Assembly (NCBI GenBank): GCA_018662005.1
Contig: JABJHA010000046.1
Coordinates: forward strand, 1 to 32,588
Reading direction: 5' to 3'
Length of the DNA: 32,588 nucleotides
From: Rhodospirillaceae bacterium
GTDB lineage: Bacteria; Pseudomonadota; Alphaproteobacteria; Rhodospirillales; JABHCV01
Below, one piece after another: positions 14,807-22,967 of the stretch. Both the position numbers and the translations under genes were made by a program. The notes below the pieces were generated by a model that was not told the origin of the DNA, searched no databases, and worked only from the letters and a program-made list of their open reading frames with translations. Each line of letters opens with the position of its first letter. The stretch's first letter is position 1.

Positions 14807-16447
14807 TTACATATTGGGATAATTCGGGCCGCCGCCACCTTCGGGAACGACCCAGTTGATATTCTGGGTTGGGTCCTTGATGTCGCAGGTCTTGCAGTGA
14901 ACACAATTCTGGGAATTGATTTGCAAAACCATCGCGTCATTTTCCTCAACAAATTCATAAACACCGGCCGGGCAGAAGCGCTGTTCAGGACCATCAAAAT
15001 CGGCGAGATTGACCGTTACCGGCACCGCAGCGTCTTTCAGGGTCAAATGGCAGGGTTCATCCTCGCGGTGATTGGTGTTTGAAATAAACACCGAACTCAG
15101 TTTGTCAAAGGTCAGGACACCGTCGGGCTTGGGGTAATCGATGGGTTTTGCCTGATCTTTCTTGACCAGGGTTTTGTTGTCGATATGGCCGTGTTTGAAA
15201 GTCCAGGGGGCGCGGCCAAAAAGCAGCATCTGGTCGATGCCGGTGTAGATCGAGCCCAGCATCAGGCCCCACTTGAACGATGGGCGAACATTTCGGGCCA
15301 CATACAGTTCCTTGTGAACCCATGAGGCGTTGAAGGCAACACCGTAACTGATAAGTTCCGGCACTGGTTGCTCTTCGGCGAGGGCCGCAAACGCCGCTTC
15401 GGCGGCTAACATGGCCGACTTCATGGCCGTATGGGTACCTTTGATCTTTGGTGTGTTGAGGGTACCCGCATCGTCACCAACCAGAACACCGCCGGGGAAT
15501 GTCAGCTTTGGCAGACACTGATATCCACCTTCGTTAAGGGCCCGCGCACCATAAGAAATACGCCGCCCGCCAGCAAAGGTGTCGCGTATTTTCGGATGTG
15601 TCTTGAAGCGCTGGAATTCATCAAACGGGCTCAGGTAAGGATTTTTATAATCCAGGCCGACTACGAAGCCAACGGCAACCTGATTGTCTTCCATATGATA
15701 CATAAACGAACCACCATAGGTGTGGGAATCAAGGGGCCAGCCTGCCGTATGAACGACCAGACCCGGTTTATGGTTGGCCGGGTCGACTTCCCACAACTCC
15801 TTGATGCCGATGCCGTGGGTCTGGGGTTCGGCGTCGAGGCCCAGGTCAAATTTTTCTTTCAACTCCTTGCCCAGATGTCCACGGCAGCCTTCGGCAAAGA
15901 AGGTGTACCTGGCATGCAGTTCCATGCCGGGTTCGTGATTGGGACCGGGCGTGCCGTCAGCACCGAGTCCCATATCACCGGTGGCGATGCCTTTGACGGA
16001 ACCATCCTCGTGGTAAAGAACCTCTGCCGCGGCGAAGCCAGGATAGACTTCCACCTCCAGCGCCTCGGCCTGCTCGGCCAGCCAGCGACAGAAGTTGCCA
16101 AGGCTGATGATGTAGTTGCCGTGATTTTTCATGGCCGGGGGCAGGAACAGTTTTGGCGTCGCAATGGACCCGGTTTCACTAAGAAACAGAATTTTCTCAT
16201 CGCTAACCGGGGTGTTAAGCGGCGCCCCCTTTTCTTTCCAGTCGGGGATCAACTCATCAAGCGCGCGGGTTTCCAGAACCGCGCCCGAGAGGATGTGAGC
16301 ACCAATTTCCGAGCCTTTCTCGACAACGCAAACGCTAACCTCGCGGTCTTGTTCAGCCGCCAACTGACGCAGCCTGATCGCAGCCGACAACCCGGCTGGT
16401 CCACCGCCGACGATGACCACATCAAATTCCATTGATTCGCGTTCCAT
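14807..16447 (-). CDS. Electron-transfer flavoprotein-ubiquinone oxidoreductase
   Basis: This 546-residue membrane-associated flavoprotein passes electrons from reduced ETF (fatty-acid and amino-acid dehydrogenases) to ubiquinone. The FAD-binding [16 protein letters not shown] follows the start; GACILSGAV-like [12 protein letters not shown] and the [10 protein letters not shown] segment follow; a hydrophobic [16 protein letters not shown] stretch may touch the membrane. The C-terminal ferredoxin domain supplies the single [4Fe-4S] cluster with [10 protein letters not shown] and [10 protein letters not shown]. Length and motifs are complete. The start at 16447 is supported by a strong AAAGGAGG eight bases upstream. 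It leads the TPR-ispE group, with 74 bp before the TPR gene. Confidence 0.96.
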   Translation of the reverse strand: MERESMEFDVVIVGGGPAGLSAAIRLRQLAAEQDREVSVCVVEKGSEIGAHILSGAVLETRALDELIPDWKEKGAPLNTPVSDEKILFLSETGSIATPKLFLPPAMKNHGNYIISLGNFCRWLAEQAEALEVEVYPGFAAAEVLYHEDGSVKGIATGDMGLGADGTPGPNHEPGMELHARYTFFAEGCRGHLGKELKEKFDLGLDAEPQTHGIGIKELWEVDPANHKPGLVVHTAGWPLDSHTYGGSFMYHMEDNQVAVGFVVGLDYKNPYLSPFDEFQRFKTHPKIRDTFAGGRRISYGARALNEGGYQCLPKLTFPGGVLVGDDAGTLNTPKIKGTHTAMKSAMLAAEAAFAALAEEQPVPELISYGVAFNASWVHKELYVARNVRPSFKWGLMLGSIYTGIDQMLLFGRAPWTFKHGHIDNKTLVKKDQAKPIDYPKPDGVLTFDKLSSVFISNTNHREDEPCHLTLKDAAVPVTVNLADFDGPEQRFCPAGVYEFVEENDAMVLQINSQNCVHCKTCDIKDPTQNINWVVPEGGGGPNYPNM

Positions 16448-16563
16448 GAAAGACCTCCTTTAGTCTTTGTAAACCCTACGCCCGCCATTAAAAACCCGGC
16501 AAGCGACAAAATGTAACCGGGGAACGACCCTCATTGAAAGGTTCAATATTGCAATAAAGTCAT

Positions 16564-16727
16564 CTAGAGCATGTTTAGAGCATACGGTATCACTGAGATT
16601 ACTTTTCCTGCTTGTCGGCTAGAAGAGGGTGCGTGGGCGATGCGGTGCATCGTCAAGCATTCTCGACGCTGTCCGACGAGCCGGAAGCCGCGTCTCAGTG
16701 GTTCCGTATGCTCTAAATATGCTCTAG
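16564..16727. repeat. 164-bp element with 35-bp inverted repeats (MITE-like, TAGAGCAT family)
   Basis: Left arm 16564-16598 and right arm 16693-16727 are inverted repeats matching at 32 of 35 positions and start with CTAG. Each arm holds two copies of the octamer TAGAGCAT (or its complement). The 94-bp interior has its own small palindrome (GATGC-GGT-GCATC) and no coding sequence. The right arm ends 10 bp before the udg start codon. Single-stranded, the whole element would fold into one long hairpin. Confidence 0.85.
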
Positions 16728-16737
16728 TCTTGGCTTC

Positions 16738-17529
16738 ATGAGCGAAAACCTTTCAACAATGGAAATTTTGCGCTGGCAACTTGACGCCGGGGTTGATGAA
16801 ACCATCGGTGATGAGCCGCTCAATCACTTCGCCCCGCCACCCCAACCCGAAGCGCCAACGGCGGTCAAAACACTGCAAAAACAGGCCCCTGTGCCGCCCC
16901 CTGTTCAGGCCAGCGCCGAAAACATTCTTCATGACGCCTGCGCCATCGCCGCCAGCGCCACAACAATCGAAGAACTGAAAGCGGCAGTCGCCGGTTTCGA
17001 TGGTTGCGCGTTGAAAAAAACCGCGACAAATCTTGTTTTCGGCGATGGCAATCCTAGGGCCAAGATTGTTTTGATCGGCGAGGGACCGGGTGCCGAAGAA
17101 GATCGCCAGGGCACCCCCTTCGTCGGCCCCAGCGGTCAGTTACTTGATAAAATGCTGGCTTCTATCGGCCTTGACCGGGACAGCGTTTATATCTCCAACA
17201 CCGTATTCTGGCGGCCACCGGGTAACCGAACACCGACGGCAGGGGAAACTGGCCTTTGCCTACCCTTCGTCGAACGCCTGATGGAACTGATTGATCCTGA
17301 AATCCTGATTACCCTGGGTGGACCTGCGGCCAAGGCGATGCTGGCCGAAACTGCCGGCATCGGCCGCCTGCGCGGCAAGTGGTACACGTATTCAACGCCT
17401 AAATTATCCCGTCCCGTTCAGGCAACAGCGTTGTTCCACCCGGCCTATCTGTTGCGCTCGCCCGACCACAAGCGCGAAGCCTGGCACGATCTTCTGATGA
17501 TCAGGGACAAACTTGATCAAATCTCTTGA
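16738..17529 (+). CDS. Uracil-DNA glycosylase, type 4-like, with two of four Fe-S cysteines replaced
   Basis: This base-excision repair enzyme removes uracil from DNA. The 263-residue protein has a low-complexity N-terminal extension (about 1-80, rich in Pro and Ala) and then the family 4 core: GEGPGAEEDRQGTPFVG motif 1 (residues 114-130), ISNTVFWRPPGNRTPT, ITLGGPAAKAML, and HPAYLLRSP motif. In Fe-S type 4 enzymes four Cys bind a cluster; here they correspond to F87, C90, W158 and C174, so only two remain. The spacings (x2 and x15) are conserved, which supports the alignment. The start has no clear Shine-Dalgarno site because the inverted-repeat element ends 10 bp before it. The last 13 bp overlap the convergent cbtA end. 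Confidence 0.88.
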   Translation: MSENLSTMEILRWQLDAGVDETIGDEPLNHFAPPPQPEAPTAVKTLQKQAPVPPPVQASAENILHDACAIAASATTIEELKAAVAGFDGCALKKTATNLVFGDGNPRAKIVLIGEGPGAEEDRQGTPFVGPSGQLLDKMLASIGLDRDSVYISNTVFWRPPGNRTPTAGETGLCLPFVERLMELIDPEILITLGGPAAKAMLAETAGIGRLRGKWYTYSTPKLSRPVQATALFHPAYLLRSPDHKREAWHDLLMIRDKLDQIS

Positions 17530-18215
17530 TTTTTCGTTGATGTGTCGCCCAGACGGGCAAAAATGATCCCTGAAAAATAACCGATCAAAACCCAGAAGAC
17601 GCCGCCCAGAACAATCGACAGGGCGCTGAAACGGGCAGCCATTTCGGCTGGCACCAAGCTCCCACCGATCACAGGGGGAGCCCCCCAAAGATGTGGCAGG
17701 GCCAAAAGAGCAAGCCCTAATGCCTTAAAAACAAGGGCTTTTCCATAAACCAGACAGGCAAGCCCGGCGGCACTGAGGACGACCGTGCCAATCCACCAGA
17801 TCTGCGCTGCCTGCTCATCAGGTGCGGCCAGACCGGGAACCCCCGGCGGCAACCCCAGGGCCGGACTCAGGGTAAAGACGGCAAAACCCGCAAGTCCCCA
17901 GATGACCCCGCGCGCGCCGTCCACCGGAACCCTTTCAAAAGTCAGCCCGACGATCAGCAACAACGAAAAACCGACGGCGGCGCCAAAATTCGCCAACAGG
18001 GTATAGAGCATCCGCTCCATGCCTTCTGCCGGCATCCACTCGCTTTGCGAATGGTCGTGTTCTGTCGTGGTGGTGTGATCGTGATTGGGCTCTGCAACTT
18101 CAAATGTTTCAGCCTCAAGGATCAGGGGCATCGTCGTCACCGACTGCAACGCCGTGATCAGGACAGCTGAAAGCAAGCCGGCGGCTAACGCCGCGGCAAA
18201 TACTCTAAAAACCAT
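17517..18215 (-). CDS. cbtA: CbtA-family cobalt transporter subunit
   Basis: A 232-residue membrane protein of about five or six hydrophobic helices (4-24, 75-97, 106-122, 140-158, 166-180, 205-225). A His/Asp-rich external loop between the first two helices (NHDHTTTTEHDHSQSEW, near 44-60) can bind metal. CbtA is predicted to take up cobalt for cobalamin synthesis with the small CbtB. It starts 18 bp after the cbtB stop and is under the same B12 riboswitch. The stop overlaps the end of the convergent glycosylase gene by 13 bp. The family's transport role is predicted from genomic context rather than well shown biochemically. Confidence 0.92.
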   Translation of the reverse strand: MVFRVFAAALAAGLLSAVLITALQSVTTMPLILEAETFEVAEPNHDHTTTTEHDHSQSEWMPAEGMERMLYTLLANFGAAVGFSLLLIVGLTFERVPVDGARGVIWGLAGFAVFTLSPALGLPPGVPGLAAPDEQAAQIWWIGTVVLSAAGLACLVYGKALVFKALGLALLALPHLWGAPPVIGGSLVPAEMAARFSALSIVLGGVFWVLIGYFSGIIFARLGDTSTKNQEI

Positions 18216-18233
18216 GGGGGTATTCCTGGCCGG

Positions 18234-18416
18234 TTAGTGGCAGGGAAAGGCCAGGGTGTGACGGGTATCATGGGCCGCATTATGGACCGGGGTCGAATAG
18301 GCGAACCCGACACTAAATAGAATAACAGCGCCAAAAATAAGAGCAAGGACACGGGCCTTGACGGTTTCGTCGATGACGACTGTTACGGCGGGAGCCGCGG
18401 TGGTTTTTGTCTGCAT
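18234..18416 (-). CDS. cbtB: CbtB-family cobalt transporter small subunit
   Basis: A 60-residue protein with one transmembrane helix (about 22-42) and the diagnostic His-rich tail (STPVHNAAHDTRH, ending FPCH) that is expected to bind cobalt. It is first in the cbtBA pair, with AAAGGAG well spaced before ATG 18416. About 50 bp separate it from the B12 riboswitch, which probably controls its translation or the transcription of both genes. Confidence 0.92.
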   Translation of the reverse strand: MQTKTTAAPAVTVVIDETVKARVLALIFGAVILFSVGFAYSTPVHNAAHDTRHTLAFPCH

Positions 18417-18466
18417 TCGTCTTCTCCTTTGCTATCTCACCCGATAGCTTTCGAGTTTTAGTTCCT

Positions 18467-18600
18467 GTGTGGCAGGTATTCTGGCTTAGGCGCGAACGCC
18501 TTTCACAGTTGCGGGGGCAGCCACGGCATCGGCTCCTTGATAGGTAAACCAACCGTATTCCCTGTTCGTCCCGAAGGCTTTGCCCATACGGGAACCACAC
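18467..18600 (-). ncRNA. Cobalamin riboswitch
   Basis: Reading the minus strand, the element opens with GTGTGG, which pairs with CCACAC at the other end (P1, 18595-18600 with 18467-18472). Inside lie the conserved core features: GGGAATACGGTTGG-type segment, GCTGCCCCCGCAACTGTGA (the B12-box region, near 18502-18520) and AGCCAGAATACCTGCC just before P1 closes. It sits upstream of cbtB-cbtA, as expected for cobalt uptake genes repressed when cobalamin is plentiful. Confidence 0.92.
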
Positions 18601-18711
18601 ACTGTCTTGTTGCTACAGCACTATCGCGGCGGCGGCAAGAAAGAATAACAATTGAACACCGAATTTGCTATAAACCCTTATATTTATTAATGACTTTGAT
18701 AAGGCAAGCAC

Positions 18712-19044
18712 GTGGCAATCGAAATTCGCAGACTGATCGTCAACAAGGACGAACTGAAGCAAATTAGTAATGATTTTATTGCTTCGGGCGAGTCTGACGG
18801 GCCGACAGGCATCGTTGTGGACCTGAAAGTTATCAAGAAAGATCCGATCTCGTTCCTCGTCCAAATCAAAACTTCCGATGATCAGCAGACCCCCTTTTCC
18901 CTCGATGAGGGCCAGCTCGTCCTGGCATTTATCCGCTATTGCGCGACCAAAAAAATCCCTGTTTCAAGAAGCGCCACGAAAACGGTCAACTTCACAGACA
19001 AGGACATGATCGCCTTTGATATGCTCTTGCAGTCGACGATCTAG
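18712..19044 (+). CDS. Small uncharacterised cytoplasmic protein
   Basis: A 110-residue frame starting at GTG with AAGG about 10 bases upstream. It has no signal peptide or membrane segment and has mixed alpha/beta character, with regular alternation in GIVVDLKVIKKDPISFLVQIK. I do not recognise the family. Codon use looks like that of its neighbours, and the frame runs without odd composition, so it is probably a real gene. Its TAG stop is formed by the CTAG end of the 58-bp palindromic repeat that follows. The 295 bp upstream hold the divergent cobalamin riboswitch. Confidence 0.65.
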   Translation: MAIEIRRLIVNKDELKQISNDFIASGESDGPTGIVVDLKVIKKDPISFLVQIKTSDDQQTPFSLDEGQLVLAFIRYCATKKIPVSRSATKTVNFTDKDMIAFDMLLQSTI

Positions 19045-19098
19045 AGCATGTCCGGGTTATTTTGAATCATGCTGATGGGACAGATCGGTTTGCTCTAG
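19041..19098. repeat. 58-bp palindromic repeat (TAGAGCAT family) between convergent genes
   Basis: CTAGAGCA (19041-19048) and TGCTCTAG (19091-19098) are perfect 8-bp inverted ends of a 58-bp segment. The TAG stop of the small gene on the left (19042-19044) and that of the CoA-transferase on the right (19095-19097, minus strand) both lie in its ends. It resembles the short intergenic palindromes scattered through alphaproteobacterial genomes. Confidence 0.75.
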
Positions 19099-20330
19099 GC
19101 TATCAGGCCGTCGTCACGCAAAGCCTTCAGTTGCTTTTCGCTTAAACCCAGCAATTCCCCCAGCACCTCATCCGTATGCTGGCCCAATGTCGGCGGTGCG
19201 TGCCGGTAGCTGACCGGTGTTTCGGACAGATTGATCGGATTGCCGATTAAATCGACGGTGCCAGCAGCGGCTGTTTCGTGTGGCACCGAAATTTTCATCT
19301 GCCGCTCTTTGATCTGCGGATCATCGAAGACCTGGGCGATGTCATTGACCGGACTGGCTGGAACACCAATGGCTTCCAGTCCGTCCATCCAATACTGGCG
19401 TGGCTTGGTTTTGATGACCGGTTTGATGATCGCAATCAGCGCCTCGCGGTTGGCGATGCGGGCCGAATTTGTCTTGAAGTGAGGATCTTCGGCAATACCT
19501 GCGAACCCGCAGAACCGGCTGAACTGGGCGTCGTTTCCGACCGCCAGAATCAACGGATCGTCGGCGGTTTCAAACAACTGATAGGGCACGATATTGGGAT
19601 GAGCGCTACCACGACGCTGGGGGACGATTCCCGATGTCAGATAATTCAGCCCTTCATTGGCCAGCCACGCGACCTGGGTGTCGAGCAGGGCCAGATCAAT
19701 ATACTGGCCTTTGCCGGTCAGGTCGCGATGGCGAACGGCGGCAAGGATGGAAACGGCGGCGTACATGCCGCACATGATATCGGAAATGCCGACCCCGACT
19801 TTCATGGGCGGCCCGTCAGGCTCGCCGGTAATGCTCATAATGCCGCCCAACCCTTGCGCCAGATAATCGTAACCGGCGCGCGGTGCGTAGGGACCGGTTT
19901 GGCCAAAACCGGTGATCGAGCAAAATATCAGGCCGGGGAATTCGTCCTTCAAATCATCATAAGAAAGACCGAATTTGGCCAATCCACCGACTTTAAAGTT
20001 TTCGACCAGAATGTCGCACTGGCCAATCAGGCGACGCACCAGTTGCTGGCCTTCGTGCCTGCCCAGGTCAACACCGACCGAGCGTTTGTTACGGTTGGAG
20101 CTTAAATAATAGGCGCTCTCGTCGGTATCGCCGCCGCTTTTATCCTTGATATAAGGAGGTCCCCATTTACGGGTGTCATCACCGGCGCCGGGACGTTCGA
20201 TCTTGATGATGTCGGCGCCCAGATCGCCCAGCAGCTGGGTGCTGGTCGGACCGGCCAGAATGCGTGTCAGATCAAGAACCCGAAGGTCGGAAAGCGCACC
20301 ACCGTTTGATTGGGGAGGTTTATCAGTCAT
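19095..20330 (-). CDS. CaiB/BaiF-type (family III) CoA-transferase
   Basis: Cytoplasmic enzyme moving CoA between carboxylic acids; the substrate pair is unknown. From the preferred ATG 20330 it has 411 residues, the family norm. Motifs are present: RVLDLTRILAGPTSTQLLGD at the N-terminus, ADIIKIERPGAGDDTR, RNKRSVGVDL, GYDYLAQGLGG and GVGISDIMCGMYAA, where Asp is the expected catalytic nucleophile. The frame is open upstream to 20381, next to tRNA-Gly, but the extra 17 residues are not family-like. Neither start has a good Shine-Dalgarno site. It is a single gene; its TAG stop lies in the 58-bp repeat. Confidence 0.9.
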   Translation of the reverse strand: MTDKPPQSNGGALSDLRVLDLTRILAGPTSTQLLGDLGADIIKIERPGAGDDTRKWGPPYIKDKSGGDTDESAYYLSSNRNKRSVGVDLGRHEGQQLVRRLIGQCDILVENFKVGGLAKFGLSYDDLKDEFPGLIFCSITGFGQTGPYAPRAGYDYLAQGLGGIMSITGEPDGPPMKVGVGISDIMCGMYAAVSILAAVRHRDLTGKGQYIDLALLDTQVAWLANEGLNYLTSGIVPQRRGSAHPNIVPYQLFETADDPLILAVGNDAQFSRFCGFAGIAEDPHFKTNSARIANREALIAIIKPVIKTKPRQYWMDGLEAIGVPASPVNDIAQVFDDPQIKERQMKISVPHETAAAGTVDLIGNPINLSETPVSYRHAPPTLGQHTDEVLGELLGLSEKQLKALRDDGLIA

Positions 20331-20385
20331 GCTGGTGAAGCTATCGCGGGCCAGCCCTCGGGACAACTCGAAAAATAACAAATAC

Positions 20386-20459
20386 TGGAGCGGATGAGGG
20401 GAATCGAACCCCCGTCGTAAGCTTGGGAAGCTTCTGCTCTGCCATTGAGCTACATCCGC
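20386..20459 (-). tRNA. tRNA-Gly (anticodon CCC), CCA encoded
   Basis: The 74-base cloverleaf has acceptor GCGGATG with CATCCGC, D arm GCTC-AATGGCA-GAGC, anticodon loop TTCCCAA (CCC) and T arm GGGGG-TTCGATT-CCCCT, ending TCCA. It resembles the known CCC-reading glycine tRNAs. Confidence 0.96.
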
Positions 20460-20602
20460 TTACGGGCAATCATAGCGCTGCGGGTCCTGTCCCCCGAAGA
20501 GAAATTTGCCAAGCGTACACGTTATTGTTATTTGGAATGATCTTCGCGGGACGTTAAAAAGACCACGACTGTCTATAAAGAGCCGAAAGCCTTGAGGAAC
20601 CG

Positions 20603-21559
20603 ATGCCCGATACTGTCATGAATACCCCTGCCAGCCTTGATCCGGGCAAGTTCATAAACCCTGATATTACGGCAAAAGGCGACAAGCGCGCCGTCGTCGC
20701 CCTGACCCATCTGAAAACCCTGTGGTTCAATACGGGCAGTCTGTGCAATATCGCCTGCCAGAATTGTTATATGGACTCGACCCCGACAAATGATTCCCTG
20801 GCCTATCTTTCGGTCGCCGATGTCGAGAATTACCTGCAGGAAATCGAGCAGGAAAATCTGCCCGTCGAGGAAATCGCCTTTACCGGCGGCGAGCCTTTCA
20901 TGAACAAGGCGCTGATCCCTATGCTCAGGATGTCCCTTGATAAGGGCTACCGTGTGCTGGTGCTGACCAACGCCATGAAGCCCCTGCATCATCGTTTCGA
21001 CGATCTGCTGGACCTCAAAGGGCGATTTGACGACAAGCTGGCGATCCGTGTTTCCATCGACCACTACAGCCGGGACAAGCACGAAGCCATTCGTGGGGAA
21101 AATACCTGGACGCCCATGCTGAGGGGTCTTAAATGGCTGGCCGAAAACGCCTTTAATATGACCATTGCCGGACGCACCTGCTGGAACGAAGGCGACGGTA
21201 TGGCCCGGGCCAGCTACGCCGCCCTTTTCAAAGCCCAAAACATTCCGGTAAACGCCAGTGATCCGTCAGCTCTTGTGTTATTCCCTGAAATGGACAACAC
21301 CCTGGACGTTCCCGAAATCACCACCCACTGCTGGGATATTCTGGGCGTTGCCCCCGAAACCATGATGTGCGCGACCTCTCGTATGGTTATCAAACGCAAG
21401 GGCGGGGTGGGACCGCTGGTCGTTCCCTGTACCCTGCTTCCCTATGATCCGACATTCGAGCTTGGTCAGGACCTTGGCGGCTCATCAAAAACCGTGCAGT
21501 TGAACCATCCCCACTGCGCCCGCTTTTGTGTTCTCGGCGGCGCCTCGTGCAGTGGCTGA
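20603..21559 (+). CDS. Radical SAM protein of unknown function
   Basis: A 318-residue cytoplasmic enzyme with the radical SAM cluster motif C48-x3-C52-x2-C55 (CNIACQNCY), the SAM-binding AFTGGEPFMN and a (beta-alpha)6-type core (RVLVLTNAM, LAIRVSIDHY). The C-terminus holds more Cys (HCARFC, GASCSG, and VPCTLL), which could bind an auxiliary cluster. ATG 20603 has GAGG five bases upstream. It overlaps the start of the metallophosphoesterase-like gene by up to 32 bp, so the two are translationally coupled and probably act on the same molecule. I do not recognise a characterised subfamily; no precursor peptide gene is apparent nearby. Confidence 0.85.
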   Translation: MPDTVMNTPASLDPGKFINPDITAKGDKRAVVALTHLKTLWFNTGSLCNIACQNCYMDSTPTNDSLAYLSVADVENYLQEIEQENLPVEEIAFTGGEPFMNKALIPMLRMSLDKGYRVLVLTNAMKPLHHRFDDLLDLKGRFDDKLAIRVSIDHYSRDKHEAIRGENTWTPMLRGLKWLAENAFNMTIAGRTCWNEGDGMARASYAALFKAQNIPVNASDPSALVLFPEMDNTLDVPEITTHCWDILGVAPETMMCATSRMVIKRKGGVGPLVVPCTLLPYDPTFELGQDLGGSSKTVQLNHPHCARFCVLGGASCSG

Positions 21560-22406
21560 CACGGCTGTTCAGGATCTAGGCTGCTTTGATACGCCGGTAC
21601 TGGTTTTCGGCGGCCCTTACAGCAATCTACAGGCAACCACGGCCCTGCTTAAGGAAGCGCGATCCCGCGGCATCGCCCCTGAAAACATCATCTGCACCGG
21701 CGATGTGGTCGCTTACTGCGGGGATGCCAACGAGACCGTTGATGTCATCCGCACGGCGGGTATTCACGTTGTCATGGGTAACTGTGAAGAATCACTGGGA
21801 CTCAACATGGCTGATTGCGGTTGCGGTTTTGAAGAAGGCAGCGCTTGCGATCTGCTGTCCGTAAAGTGGTTTGCCCACGCCAACAACAGCCTCGATGATG
21901 ACGCCAAAAAGTGGATGGCGGCCCTGCCCCGGCGTTTAACCTTTTCCATGAACGGCCGCCGTATGACCGTTATCCACGGCAGCGCAGATGAAATCAGCCG
22001 TTTTATTTTCAGCTCCACACCGCTTGAAGACAAGCGTCGCCAGATTGATGAGTTGGGCGTCGATGGTGTTATTGGCGGCCATTGCGGTTTGCCGTTCAAC
22101 ACGGATGTGGATGGGCGCATCTGGCACAATCCCGGCGTTATCGGTATGCCTGCCAACGACGCCACAGCGCGGACATGGTTCTCGATCCTGAGCCCAACCC
22201 CTGCTGGCATCGACTTTACCGCCCATGCCCTTAACTATGATCACCAGGGGGCGGCGCAAAGTATGGGCCGGGCGAACCTGCCCCAGGCCTACGCCGAAAC
22301 CCTCACCAGTGGCCTGTGGCCAAACATGGATGTCCTGCCCGCGCCCGAACGGGCCCTGAAAGGCAAAGCCCTGGCGGCGGACTGTTATTTCTGGTCAAAA
22401 GACTAG
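21528..22406 (+). CDS. Metallophosphoesterase-fold protein with altered metal motifs and a Cys cluster
   Basis: A 292-residue protein aligned with the YfcE/MJ0936-like calcineurin fold, but the motifs differ. Motif I (usually D-x-H-x-N) is GGPYSNLQ at 28-35; GDVVAYCGD (58-66) keeps the GD; the GNHD motif is GNCEE (84-88); IHGS (149-152) is retained; the GHxH motif is GGHCG (183-187). Cysteines 86, 97, 99 and 107 (MADCGCGFEEGSACD) cluster after motif III. It may bind another metal or an Fe-S centre, or be non-catalytic. GTG 21528 or GTG 21552 could start it; both overlap the radical SAM gene. I recall similar sequences in other alphaproteobacteria, so this is likely a family trait and not decay. 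Confidence 0.8.
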   Translation: MFSAAPRAVADTAVQDLGCFDTPVLVFGGPYSNLQATTALLKEARSRGIAPENIICTGDVVAYCGDANETVDVIRTAGIHVVMGNCEESLGLNMADCGCGFEEGSACDLLSVKWFAHANNSLDDDAKKWMAALPRRLTFSMNGRRMTVIHGSADEISRFIFSSTPLEDKRRQIDELGVDGVIGGHCGLPFNTDVDGRIWHNPGVIGMPANDATARTWFSILSPTPAGIDFTAHALNYDHQGAAQSMGRANLPQAYAETLTSGLWPNMDVLPAPERALKGKALAADCYFWSKD

Positions 22407-22469
22407 AAATATCCATTTTTGCTCCCATTTATAGAAGAACGAACGTCCAACAATGCCTGTGGAGGCCCC

Positions 22470-22892
22470 GTGAATACCCCGAATACAGAATTGACCGGCG
22501 CATACGCCCGGACCACCAGAGAGATTACCGTCAGTGTCGATCCGATCTTCCTTGATGATGAGTCTGATCCCGATACAGGTCTCTTTTTCTGGGCCTATCA
22601 CGTTATCATCAGAAACAACGGCGAGGAGACTGTAAAAGTCGTCTCACGCCACTGGCGCATCACCAACGCCCAGGGAGCCCTGCAAGAAGTTCGCGGCGAG
22701 GGCGTTGTCGGCGAACAACCGGTTCTTGGCCCCGGAGACGCATTTGAATACACCAGCGGCACCCCTTTATCGACACCCTCGGGAATCATGGGTGGCAGTT
22801 ATCAGGTAACATCAAGTGGCGGTGACGCTTTCGAGATCGACATACCGACATTCTCGCTGGACAGCCCCTATGAAGGCCGAACGGTAAATTAG
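22470..22892 (+). CDS. apaG: ApaG-domain protein
   Basis: A 140-residue protein from GTG 22470, chosen because GGAGG lies five bases upstream and the family length is about 125-130; the open frame continues upstream to 22419. The fibronectin-like ApaG fold is clear: ITVSVDPIFLDDES, HVIIRNNGEETVKVVSRHWRI (in parts: IIRNNGEETV, RHWRITNAQG), VRGEGVVGEQPVLGPGDAFEYTSG-type core (GEGVVGEQPVLGPG, FEYTSGTPL) and the closing SPYEGRTVN. ApaG affects cobalt resistance and magnesium efflux phenotypes in enterobacteria; the mechanism is not settled. It is in the same direction as folE, 75 bp downstream. Confidence 0.93.
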   Translation: MNTPNTELTGAYARTTREITVSVDPIFLDDESDPDTGLFFWAYHVIIRNNGEETVKVVSRHWRITNAQGALQEVRGEGVVGEQPVLGPGDAFEYTSGTPLSTPSGIMGGSYQVTSSGGDAFEIDIPTFSLDSPYEGRTVN

Positions 22893-22967
22893 GGTTTTCT
22901 TTTTTTCCCTTGATTTAAAGAACCGTTGAACCCACATTTCCTGCACATATCAATTTTGGATAAAACC

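Noticed and set aside
15431-16435. A 334-codon plus-strand open frame opposite the ETF-QO gene
   Set aside because: It is antisense to a fully recognisable gene, has no family resemblance, and is explained by the GC-rich codon pattern.
20573-21238. A 221-codon minus-strand open frame opposite the radical SAM gene
   Set aside because: It lies antisense to clear radical SAM motifs and has no sensible start or family pattern.
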